A stretch of DNA of 64,000 bases, taken from positions 1 through 64,000 of the forward strand of contig NZ_JAOTIF010000030.1 in NCBI RefSeq assembly GCF_025628885.1. Direction: 5' to 3'. Position 1 is the first letter of the stretch. Each line of letters starts with the position of its first letter. A model generated the notes under the pieces. That model saw only the letters and a program-made list of their open reading frames with translations. It did no database searches and was not told where the DNA came from. Shown here one piece after another: positions 1 to 8,116 of the stretch. A program made the position numbers and the translations under genes. Source of the DNA: Paraflavisolibacter caeni (lineage in GTDB: Bacteria > Bacteroidota > Bacteroidia > Chitinophagales > Chitinophagaceae).

Positions 1-70
1 CCTTCAACCCAATCGCTTTATTTGACCCGCTAATACAGAAACAGAAATTCTATTTACACAAACAACTAAA

Positions 71-90
71 GGCTACCGTATATGGTAGTC
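71..90. terminator. Bidirectional intrinsic terminator at the end of the cytochrome module
   Basis: A 7-bp stem (71-77 with 84-90, one G-T pair) closes a 6-nt loop. It is followed by six T on the plus strand and preceded by TTT/CTAAA on the other side. It lies 10 bp beyond the stop codon of the minus-strand gene ending at 100. The plus-strand T-run suggests it also ends a convergent gene outside the window. Confidence 0.7.
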
Positions 91-99
91 TTTTTTCAC

Positions 100-2247
100 C
101 TAATTCACGATTACTTCATCACAAAATACCCAGGCCTTGTTGCCTTTGCCGGAATGCCAGGCTGGTAATTTGGCCAGAGGGGTTGCAATGACCTTGATAT
201 ACTGTAAGGTAGCAGGACTGAATTTACATTCTAAGCCACGCATGGATGCAGGTTGTGACTTAGTGGGTTGCTGAGGCGACATACTGCTTAATAATTTCAG
301 CTTCTTTGGATCAGCCCCACCCCAAATTTCTATACGGGTTGGCGGCATGATATAACTGTCCACATCAAGCAATGTACTCAGCGTGATGCTTTGCACTGTT
401 GTTGGTTTGGCAAACTGCAGCAAGGTTTCCATTCTATTATCCCGCCATGCGAGCCAGTTGCCCAACTTGAAATTCGTTTTACCCTTTACTAAATCCGTCA
501 ACATTTTACCCTCGCCTTTATAAGCAGGATCGGGTGGTATCAAAAAAATCACACTATCCACCTTGTGGGTGCTTTTATAAAAGTTAGCTTCTATAACATC
601 ACTGCTCACCCACCCCTGCTTGAAAGCTTTGGCCCTGACGTATACATTGCCGTTAATCATCTGTCCTTCTTTAAAAACAGTTGAATGGATGCTATCAGGT
701 TCACTCCCATCCAATGTATACTTTATAGTGGCTCCGTTGATATAATGCTTCAATTTTAAGGGAACAGGCGCAGAGATAAACGCCTCTTCATTCTGCACCA
801 GCGGCGGCATTAATTTCATTACCACCGTATCGCCTTTAAAGCCTGTTTCGAAATGAATATTTTTCAATTCCAGTTTCAACTTCTCCATTTCAGCCGACGT
901 CACCGGAATATTCCATGTAAAAACTGTTTTTAGTTTAGGAAAATCCTTCAGTTGCTTCAGCTGTTCTGCATTGACCTTTGTGCCGGACAGTGAAAGGCTT
1001 TTTAAAAACTTCAGATTTTTAAAAGCCGGAAGGACAGCGCCGGTAATGCCGGTAAAATTCAGGTTCAGCTTTCTCAGATTTTCAAACCCGCTAATGATTT
1101 TCAAATCCTCGTCTTTAACCGGCATTTTGGACAGGTCGAGTGAAACCACCTGCTTTTTTATTTTTTCTAATTCTTTTAATTGCACGGCCTTAAAAAGCTG
1201 ACTATTGAAAAAACTTACGTTCAAAGCCGGGGAGGCTACTGCCTCGGCATCAACTACACGATTTGCAGTATTGAGCTGTGCGACCGTTGAAGGTGCTGCT
1301 TCCTCAAAATCATATTCAGCCGTTTCATTCACCGTAAAAATCCTATTTGCAATTTGATGTAGTGTATCAGCAGGAGAAAGATCGGCTACTTTTATTTTGA
1401 AATCGGCACCTCGTTTGATCCATTGCGTTAGTATCCAAATTTCCTCCTCAGTCAATTGGGGCTTACCAAGAGGCGGCATGTGCTTTTTTTGATCTTCGGG
1501 CAAATGAATCCTTCGCAACATCAAACCCAGGTCGGCAACAGTAGTGTCCCATAAAACACCACTTTTGCCGCCTTTCAGTATCATTTCTTCTGTATCCATG
1601 ACCAGTTCGCCTTTCGCTTTCTTGCTGTTGTGACAGGTAATGCATTTGGTTTCCAGAATTGGCCGCACTAAATGTGCATACACTTCTGCTTCACCAGGAG
1701 CAATCGCTACCTGTTTTTTCTCTTGCATCAAAGGCGACAGTAAAAAATCCTGACCATGCGTAATATTCGCTCCCTGATGCCCCACCAAAGTGACCAGGCA
1801 AAGAGCCGTGAGCGATGTCACCAGAGCAAAGTATTTATATACCTGTAATGGTTTTCTAAAATAATACCATGCTAAAGTAAAAACAGAAATGACCACACCA
1901 CCCCACTTATGCCATTGCAATGTTTCGATATCATAACCTCCTTCTTTTGATAAAAACAAGCCTACGAGTGCCGTGAAACCAGAACTTAATGCGGCAAATA
2001 ACAAGATCAGGTCTGCAATATTTTGATAGGCTTGATCATCGTTTGTTTTTGATATCTGTAAAAAAAGAATGATAATAGCATATGCTGAAATCAATACAAC
2101 AGGAAAGTGTAAAATCATTGGATGCATACGTCCTGCTACCTGCAACCAAACCGGAATAGACAAGCGGTCTTCAAATAACTGAAGGTATACCAACAAACAG
2201 TTTAGAAAAAGAGAAGTGTTGAATAAAATATTTTTCCAGCGTTGCAT
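100..2247 (-). CDS. Membrane-anchored cytochrome c-like protein with leucine-rich repeats and chitobiase-C/discoidin C-terminus
   Basis: Predicted inner-membrane protein of 715 aa. The N-terminus has about five hydrophobic segments (roughly residues 10-24, 47-65, 80-100, 115-130, 138-156), with GRMHPMILHFPV resembling DUF2231-type domains. A Planctomycete-type cytochrome c domain follows, with one heme motif CITCH at about 202-206. Leucine-rich repeats cover about 360-470 (spaced L..L.L..), then a chitobiase/beta-hexosaminidase C-terminal-like domain (about 480-560) and a discoidin-like domain to the end (closing WHSGKGNKAW). The last ~230 residues resemble most of the upstream neighbour (2252-3037). 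The gene starts 4 bp after that gene and is the last of five co-directional genes. Family proteins of this build are common in Planctomycetes and Bacteroidota, but no reaction is established. Electron transfer at the membrane is an inference from the heme motif. Confidence 0.8.
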   Translation of the reverse strand: MQRWKNILFNTSLFLNCLLVYLQLFEDRLSIPVWLQVAGRMHPMILHFPVVLISAYAIIILFLQISKTNDDQAYQNIADLILLFAALSSGFTALVGLFLSKEGGYDIETLQWHKWGGVVISVFTLAWYYFRKPLQVYKYFALVTSLTALCLVTLVGHQGANITHGQDFLLSPLMQEKKQVAIAPGEAEVYAHLVRPILETKCITCHNSKKAKGELVMDTEEMILKGGKSGVLWDTTVADLGLMLRRIHLPEDQKKHMPPLGKPQLTEEEIWILTQWIKRGADFKIKVADLSPADTLHQIANRIFTVNETAEYDFEEAAPSTVAQLNTANRVVDAEAVASPALNVSFFNSQLFKAVQLKELEKIKKQVVSLDLSKMPVKDEDLKIISGFENLRKLNLNFTGITGAVLPAFKNLKFLKSLSLSGTKVNAEQLKQLKDFPKLKTVFTWNIPVTSAEMEKLKLELKNIHFETGFKGDTVVMKLMPPLVQNEEAFISAPVPLKLKHYINGATIKYTLDGSEPDSIHSTVFKEGQMINGNVYVRAKAFKQGWVSSDVIEANFYKSTHKVDSVIFLIPPDPAYKGEGKMLTDLVKGKTNFKLGNWLAWRDNRMETLLQFAKPTTVQSITLSTLLDVDSYIMPPTRIEIWGGADPKKLKLLSSMSPQQPTKSQPASMRGLECKFSPATLQYIKVIATPLAKLPAWHSGKGNKAWVFCDEVIVN

Positions 2248-2251
2248 GTGT

Positions 2252-3037
2252 TTAATATACTTTTATTTCATCTATAAATAACCAGGCATGATTGTCTTTA
2301 CCGGGGTGCCAGCCTGGTATTTTTTTCACAGGACAGAATACCAGTTTTAGGTTATCGGTGTGGATCTTTTGGTTTGGAATCAATTCCTGTGCGCTACATT
2401 GTTTAGGAGCAGGCCTTTCAGAAGAGAAAACTTCTTTGCCGGCAGGTACATAAGCATTCCTTGTATCATCATAATAGTATAATAAAACTTGTTCAGGCAA
2501 AAAGATCCAGTTGCTTTCATTTTGCAAGATATCTACCAATACTCCTTTGATACTCCCTTTCTCTTTTAATTGGATGGTCACTGTTACTGTGTCCGTATCA
2601 TAGCCCAGCCAGGTACCAGAACTGAGATCCATTTGTCCGCCAATATTGTCGTGTAAAGTGCCAACGCCATTGCCCGGGTATTTTGGGTTGGGTGTACTAA
2701 ACTCAATTTTGCGAATTGCTTTTCCTGTCTTAAAAAATTCGACAGTGGCTGTTCCGGATGGTAAAAAACCTTTGCCTATTGATTTAGCTTTTACCCTTAT
2801 TCTTTTCCCCGAAATCACTACAGGCTTGGTATACAACAAATCCTTTTCTGTAGGTTCATTACCATTCATGGTGTAGCGAACTTCTGCACCCGGTTGATCG
2901 AATTTTATTTCCAGCAGCGCCTTGTTATCATAAAAAATGGATTGATATTTTAATAACGGAGGCGTTAGCTGAAATACCTGTTGGCCAAAACTGTATTGTA
3001 CCATCAAAAGAAAAAAGGGCAGCATTAACTTTTTCAT
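2252..3037 (-). CDS. Secreted chitobiase-C/discoidin domain protein
   Basis: Predicted periplasmic or surface protein of 261 aa with a signal peptide (about residues 1-18, ending SFG/QQ). Residues about 25-105 resemble the chitobiase/beta-hexosaminidase C-terminal domain (YTMNGNEPTEKD, a signature seen in FN3-associated domains). Residues 110-261 resemble a discoidin-type carbohydrate-binding fold and end in WHPGKDNHAWLF. The whole protein is a paralogue of the C-terminal third of the downstream cytochrome gene, where the same closing motif is WHSGKGNKAW. There is no catalytic domain, so a binding or scaffold role is inferred. Its ATG overlaps the upstream stop codon by 4 bp (ATGA), indicating translational coupling to the propeller gene. 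Confidence 0.75.
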   Translation of the reverse strand: MKKLMLPFFLLMVQYSFGQQVFQLTPPLLKYQSIFYDNKALLEIKFDQPGAEVRYTMNGNEPTEKDLLYTKPVVISGKRIRVKAKSIGKGFLPSGTATVEFFKTGKAIRKIEFSTPNPKYPGNGVGTLHDNIGGQMDLSSGTWLGYDTDTVTVTIQLKEKGSIKGVLVDILQNESNWIFLPEQVLLYYYDDTRNAYVPAGKEVFSSERPAPKQCSAQELIPNQKIHTDNLKLVFCPVKKIPGWHPGKDNHAWLFIDEIKVY

Positions 3038-4068
3038 ACAGGCTGAAGTTTATAAGGATACACATGCCCACTATTCCATTGCGCTACATAAAGATTCTCC
3101 TCATCATCAATACACACGTCATGCGGGTATTGAAACACTTTGATGGTCTGGTACATTTCATCCGGCGTATTATTCGTGTATTTAGGCTGGCTGCCTGCCA
3201 GATTTGATACCACATTAAAATTTTTATCAAGGATCGTTACAAAACCAGATTGCTCGCCCTGCCTTGCCTGCGTTTGCAAAACGGCAGCATACAAATATTC
3301 GCCTTTGATCACAGGTCTGCAAACCCATGCTCCAGGCAATGGAATGGTATCGATATAAACACCATCCAAGGTAAATCGCTTGAACGCATTCTGCTGACGG
3401 GATGAAACCACCAGGCAAGGCCTGTTTTTGTCGCGATAGTCAACACAAATACCGTGTGCATTCATCAAGTACTTATCACCATCTCCCCTTCCGCCAAAGT
3501 GACGTATATAGTTGCCTTTATAATCGTATTGGATAATGAAATCCTTGCCATAGCCATCTGTTACATAAATATCACCATTACGCGCAATAGCCGTTTCTGT
3601 AGGCACGTATTCCTCTGCTTTTGTGTACAGGCCGATTTCTTTTGGATAGTCCAGTGTCATTAAGACTCTACCATCCACTGTTGTTTTGCTCACCTGGTGA
3701 CGACTATTATCACAAATGAACAATACATCATCTCCATTCTCATTAAATAAAGTGAGGCCATGGGCACCGGGATATTCATGACCCCAAGTCGTAATCAGTT
3801 TACCACTTTTATCGTAAATAATGACGTTGTTTTTGGTCTCATTCGTCAATAGAATGATGCGCCCCAATTTATCCTGCACCATTTCATGACAGTCTTTTAC
3901 AGGATATTGCTCAAAACTTAGCTGGCTCCATTTGGTATTGATACGGTAACGTTTGTTGTTGTGACCGAGTATCATGTCATCCATTTTTTGATTGCGCAGC
4001 ATTGAAGGAATGAATAACATGCCAGCTGCAGCAGAGGAGGATTGTTTAATGAATTGTTTACGATTCAT
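3034..4068 (-). CDS. Tat-exported NHL-repeat six-bladed beta-propeller protein
   Basis: Protein of 344 aa. The N-terminus (MNRKQFIKQSSSAAAGMLF) looks like a twin-arginine-type signal with an RK pair and FIK, so export in folded form is likely. The rest is a repeated propeller: blade-like repeats such as KLITTWGHEYPGAHGL, DIYVTDGYGKDFIIQYD and NLYVAQWNSGHVYPYKL are typical of NHL/6-bladed propellers (SMP-30/peptidylglycine monooxygenase-like). No catalytic residues can be assigned with confidence. It sits between the DUF1501 gene (92 bp upstream) and the chitobiase-C gene (4-bp overlap), a combination often found with DUF1549/DUF1553 cytochromes. The precise function is unknown. Confidence 0.75.
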   Translation of the reverse strand: MNRKQFIKQSSSAAAGMLFIPSMLRNQKMDDMILGHNNKRYRINTKWSQLSFEQYPVKDCHEMVQDKLGRIILLTNETKNNVIIYDKSGKLITTWGHEYPGAHGLTLFNENGDDVLFICDNSRHQVSKTTVDGRVLMTLDYPKEIGLYTKAEEYVPTETAIARNGDIYVTDGYGKDFIIQYDYKGNYIRHFGGRGDGDKYLMNAHGICVDYRDKNRPCLVVSSRQQNAFKRFTLDGVYIDTIPLPGAWVCRPVIKGEYLYAAVLQTQARQGEQSGFVTILDKNFNVVSNLAGSQPKYTNNTPDEMYQTIKVFQYPHDVCIDDEENLYVAQWNSGHVYPYKLQPV

Positions 4069-4159
4069 AATGATTTTCGTTTAAGGCTTAGAATCCGATC
4101 AGCAAAAGCTTTTAATATTTATTATAACATTTTACAGGATTGAAATTGATGATGCCCGT

Positions 4160-5605
4160 TCAGGCAATCAACCCCTGCACCACTTTACCCGCTACATCGG
4201 TTAGTCTATAACGACGACCAAGATGTTTATAGGTAAACTGTTCATGATTCAGTCCCATAAGGTGCAGAATAGTTGCATGGAAATCGTGCACATGCACAGG
4301 ATCCTTTACGATGTTGTAGCCAAATTCATCTGTTTCGCCATATACGCCGGGTTTCACACCACCGCCTGCCATCCAAATGGTAAAGCAACGCGGATGATGA
4401 TCCCTGCCATAATTATCCTTGGTCAGCAAGCCCTGGCAATAATTTGTGCGACCGAACTCGCCTCCCCAAATCACCAAGGTTTCATCCAGTAATCCCCTTT
4501 GTTTCAGGTCCGTAATCAGTGCTGCCGATGCCCGGTCCACATCCATGCATTGCCCGCTCAATTGTGATGGCAAATTGCCATGCGAGTCCCAGCCCTGGTG
4601 ATATAATTGCACAAAGCGCACACCATTCTCTGAAAGTTTTCTTGCCAGCAGACAATTGGCTGCATAAGTGCCTGGCACCAAGCAATCAGGTCCGTATAAC
4701 TTAATGGTATCTTCTGGCTCCTTGCTAAAGTCTGTAATGTCCGGTACGGCTGTTTGCATCCGAAAAGCCATTTCGTATTGCTGCACTTTGGCATTGATTT
4801 CCGGATCACCGAATTCTTTAAAGGACTCCTGGTTCAACTCGGCCAGTTTATCCAACATTTTTCTTCGATCAACTTTATCAATGCCGTCCGGATTATTTAA
4901 ATACAATACAGGGTTATCTCCGCTGCTGAATTGCACGCCCTGGTGTATAGAATCTAAAAATCCATTCGACCATAATTTAGAATAAACACCCTGGCCATTT
5001 CCTTTGCCTTTTGACAGCAATACACAAAATGCAGGAAGGTTTTTATTTTCACTTCCTAATCCATAGCTTAACCAGGCGCCCATACTTGGCCTGTTACCCA
5101 CCTGTGCACCCGTTTGAAAAAATGTAAGGGCGGGGTCATGATTGATCGCTTCGGTGTGCATGGTGCGAATGATGCAGAGATCATCTACAACCTTTGAGGT
5201 ATGAGGCAGCAACTCACTGATCCAGGCTTTTGCCTGACCATATTGATTGAATTTAAAATAACTTCCAGCCAGCGGGAACTTTGCCTGATTGGCTGTCATA
5301 CCGGTTAATCGTTGTCCCATGCGGATGGATGCCGGCAAATCCTGCCCATGCATCTTTTGCAGCAACGGTTTATAATCAAACAGGTCTAGTTGTGAAGGCG
5401 CACCATTTTGAAACAAATAAATAATCCTTTTAGCCCTGGGCGCAAATTGAGGCAGGCCTGCCATTGCTAATTCCTCTTTGCCTTTGCTAAAAAGATCGGG
5501 AATGAGTAAGGATCCCAATGCCGCGCTGCCCAAGCCCAGGCTAAGCCTCGACAGAAACCGGCGACGGTTCATATTCAGTCCATGCTCCAGGATTTCTTTT
5601 TCCAT
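4160..5605 (-). CDS. DUF1501 family protein, Tat-exported
   Basis: DUF1501 proteins have an alkaline phosphatase/sulfatase-like fold, but their reaction is unknown. This one has 481 aa. A Tat motif NRRRFLSRLSLGLG begins at residue 12 after a short leader, a start common in the family, so I kept the first ATG. Family hallmarks are RIIYLFQNGAPSQLDLFDYKP (near 60-80), HTEAINHDPALTFFQTG, LARKLSENGVRFVQLY, the segment WGGEFGRTNYCQG and a late GRDHHPRCFTIWMAGGG with clustered His/Asp that could bind metal. It follows the DUF1549/DUF1553 gene by 12 bp. These two gene types are almost always adjacent in genomes, implying a shared periplasmic job. Confidence 0.88.
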   Translation of the reverse strand: MEKEILEHGLNMNRRRFLSRLSLGLGSAALGSLLIPDLFSKGKEELAMAGLPQFAPRAKRIIYLFQNGAPSQLDLFDYKPLLQKMHGQDLPASIRMGQRLTGMTANQAKFPLAGSYFKFNQYGQAKAWISELLPHTSKVVDDLCIIRTMHTEAINHDPALTFFQTGAQVGNRPSMGAWLSYGLGSENKNLPAFCVLLSKGKGNGQGVYSKLWSNGFLDSIHQGVQFSSGDNPVLYLNNPDGIDKVDRRKMLDKLAELNQESFKEFGDPEINAKVQQYEMAFRMQTAVPDITDFSKEPEDTIKLYGPDCLVPGTYAANCLLARKLSENGVRFVQLYHQGWDSHGNLPSQLSGQCMDVDRASAALITDLKQRGLLDETLVIWGGEFGRTNYCQGLLTKDNYGRDHHPRCFTIWMAGGGVKPGVYGETDEFGYNIVKDPVHVHDFHATILHLMGLNHEQFTYKHLGRRYRLTDVAGKVVQGLIA

Positions 5606-5617
5606 AATTTTTCGCTT

Positions 5618-7939
5618 CTATGACTTTGTAATTGTTTCCTCCATATTATAGATCATGCTGATCACTTTCATCAAGGCTGCAGATGTGTTCTTACCCACTT
5701 TGTCATTTAATGGATATTCGCCGATTTTTAAAATAGTGGCAGCATCCAAGCCCTTTCGCCCAAACAACTGCAATTGTTGCGTATAATAGTCCTGCAGAAT
5801 ATTCATTTCTGTTTCAGATGGCTTCCGGCAAACTATTAAACGGAATGCCCTGGAAATTTTTTCGTTGATACCAGATTGTTCGCTCACGAGTTTTTGTGCC
5901 AGTACTCTTGAAGCTTCCAATACGGAAGGATCGTTCATCATTACAAGCGCCTGAATCGGCGTATTTGTTTTTTGCCGTTTTACTTCGCACTGGTCACGAT
6001 TACTCGCATCAAACATGATCATACCTGGTGGCGGCACTGTGAGCTTGATAAATGTATAAAGTCCGCGCCTGTATAAATCATCACCATGATCTTGTTTGTA
6101 TACAGTCAATGCGCCTCTTCCTGAAGTTGCGGCTTCCCAAAGTCCACTTGGCTGGTAAGGCTTTACGCTTGGTCCTCCAATTGTTTTAACCAATAAACCG
6201 CTGCTTGATAAATAAAGGTCACGAACAAATTCTGCCTTCAACCGCATCCTTGGTCCCCTGGATAAATAAATATTTTCAGGATCCATTTTCAGATGTTGTT
6301 CTGAAACTTTTGCCGACTGCCGATAGGTTGCAGACATCAGTATTTGTTTCACCAATCGTTTCACATTCCAACCATGCTCCATAAAATCAACCGCAAGCCA
6401 ATCGAGCAATTCGGGATGAGAAGGCAGTTCACCTTGCATACCAAAATCGCCGGATGTTTTTACTAATCCCCTACCAAAAAGCTCCTGCCACATAAGATTT
6501 ACAAAAACCCTTGCGGTAAGCGGGTTGTTTTTATTTACGGTCCATTGAGCCAGTCCTATCCTGTTGCGTGCAAATTTTGATGTATCAAATTTCATCACCG
6601 CAGGGATTGCTGCAGGTCTCACTTCTTCACCTGGCTGGTCGTACACACCACGGTTGAGCAGAAAGGTCTTGCGAAGCGTATCCCGTTCTCCCATTACAGA
6701 CATCATTAAACTGCCGGTATCCTTTGAATTGATAAACGCCAACACATTCTTCCTATCCTCATTGCTTATATAAAGTATTGGATTCTTTGCTGGCTTCGAT
6801 GTAGATATTTCACCTTCATATCCAGCCTCTTTCGTGTTGTTGAAAAAAGCAAGCAGTGAATAATAATCTTTTTGAGAAAATGGATCATACTTGTGGTCAT
6901 GGCATTGTGCACATTCAATGGTGATCCCCAGAATGCCTTTTCCGAAGGTTTTTGTTTTATCAACCAAATATTCAATACGGTATTCTTCAGGAATCACGCC
7001 GCCTTCTTCTGTGTATTTGTGATTACGGAAAAATGCTGTTGCCAATATTTGCTCCTTATTAGCGTTGGGCAACATATCACCTGCGATCTGCCAGGTAAGA
7101 AACTGGTCGTAAGGCATATTTTTATTGAAGGCATGGATCACCCAATCACGCCATGGCCATTGGGTCCTTATGTTATCATCCTGATATCCATAGCTGTCTG
7201 CATAGCGGGCTACATCCATCCAATGTACTGCCATCTTTTCGCCATATTGAGGAGTAGCCAAAAGATTATCTATCATTTTCTCATATGCGTCCTCACTATT
7301 ATCTGCCGAAAATTTATCCATCATTTCCATCGAAGGCGGCAAGCCGGTTATATCCAAACAAATTCTTTTCAGCAATCTTTCTTTATCGGCTTCTTCATTC
7401 GCATGCAAACCCTTTTCAGCAATCTTGCTCAGAACGAAATAGTCAATCTCGTTCTTCACCCATTTCCTATCGCTTACTTTGGGGAGCGGTGCTTTTTTCG
7501 GAATTGTAAATGCCCAGTGTGATTCATATTTTGCGCCTTGCTGTATCCACTTTTTAAAAAGCTTTATTTCATATCCGGTCAACGCACCCAAATGAGATTC
7601 AGGCGTTGGCATGATGTAAGAGGAATCAGTAGAAGATATTCGCTTTAAAAGTTCAGATTGTTCGGGCTTACCGGGCACTATCGCAAAAGCACCTTTTGTT
7701 TCTCTCAAGGGAGCAAATGCGCTGTCTGCAATATCCAATCTCAATCCAGCTTCCCGTTTGCCGGCATCAGGACCATGGCAGGCAAAACATTTATCGGAGA
7801 GGACAGGTCTGATATGATAGTTATAACTAACAGATTCAGGCAATCCGGCACTGCTACTTTTTATTTTTTGAAAACAAAAAGATACTGTGACAACCACAGA
7901 AAAAATAGCAAGTGCTATCCATAGAACTTTTTTATTCAT
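5618..7939 (-). CDS. Planctomycete-type cytochrome c with DUF1549 and DUF1553 domains
   Basis: Exported protein of about 773 aa. I chose the ATG at 7939 (MNKKVLWIALAIF, signal/anchor); the frame also extends two codons upstream to a TTG. A PSCyt1 domain follows with heme motif CFACH near residue 52 (CFACHGPDAGKREAG). DUF1549 runs from about 155 to 365 (KERLLKRICLDITGLPPS; MAVHWMDVARYADSYGYQ) and contains a second CxxCH, CAQCHDHKYDPF, near 340. DUF1553 follows (about 450-720; NPLTARVFVNLMWQELFGRG, CEVKRQKTNTPIQALVMMNDP). The family is abundant in Planctomycetes and Verrucomicrobia, often near sulfated-polysaccharide genes, but no reaction is proven. Two hemes suggest periplasmic redox work. 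It is the first gene of the five-gene module ending at 100. Confidence 0.88.
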   Translation of the reverse strand: MNKKVLWIALAIFSVVVTVSFCFQKIKSSSAGLPESVSYNYHIRPVLSDKCFACHGPDAGKREAGLRLDIADSAFAPLRETKGAFAIVPGKPEQSELLKRISSTDSSYIMPTPESHLGALTGYEIKLFKKWIQQGAKYESHWAFTIPKKAPLPKVSDRKWVKNEIDYFVLSKIAEKGLHANEEADKERLLKRICLDITGLPPSMEMMDKFSADNSEDAYEKMIDNLLATPQYGEKMAVHWMDVARYADSYGYQDDNIRTQWPWRDWVIHAFNKNMPYDQFLTWQIAGDMLPNANKEQILATAFFRNHKYTEEGGVIPEEYRIEYLVDKTKTFGKGILGITIECAQCHDHKYDPFSQKDYYSLLAFFNNTKEAGYEGEISTSKPAKNPILYISNEDRKNVLAFINSKDTGSLMMSVMGERDTLRKTFLLNRGVYDQPGEEVRPAAIPAVMKFDTSKFARNRIGLAQWTVNKNNPLTARVFVNLMWQELFGRGLVKTSGDFGMQGELPSHPELLDWLAVDFMEHGWNVKRLVKQILMSATYRQSAKVSEQHLKMDPENIYLSRGPRMRLKAEFVRDLYLSSSGLLVKTIGGPSVKPYQPSGLWEAATSGRGALTVYKQDHGDDLYRRGLYTFIKLTVPPPGMIMFDASNRDQCEVKRQKTNTPIQALVMMNDPSVLEASRVLAQKLVSEQSGINEKISRAFRLIVCRKPSETEMNILQDYYTQQLQLFGRKGLDAATILKIGEYPLNDKVGKNTSAALMKVISMIYNMEETITKS

Positions 7940-8054
7940 AAGCAAGAATCATACACATTAAAGCAAGCAAAAGTCTAAAAATAGGAAAAGCCTTATTTAC
8001 AATCAATTGACAATCCTAAGATTTTGATGGATTATCCTATGGTGTATGGATGGG

Positions 8055-8100
8055 TATAGAATGAAAATAGGGAATCAAGATTCCCTATTTTCATTCTATA
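8055..8100. terminator. Perfect 22-bp inverted repeat with 2-nt spacer between two gene blocks
   Basis: Positions 8055-8076 and 8079-8100 are exact reverse complements separated by AA. The site lies 16 bp past the stop of the LamG/TIM-barrel gene and about 115 bp before the cytochrome gene start. There is no long U-tract after the stem on the minus strand, so it may be a terminator, an mRNA 3'-end stabiliser or an attenuator rather than a classical intrinsic terminator. Confidence 0.7.
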
Positions 8101-8116
8101 CAATTTAAAAGAGGTA

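Noticed and set aside
971-1201. Plus-strand open frames such as this one and many others over 60 codons throughout the window
   Set aside because: They lie antisense to clear protein families, have no signals or homology I recognise, and the minus-strand gene fills the space.
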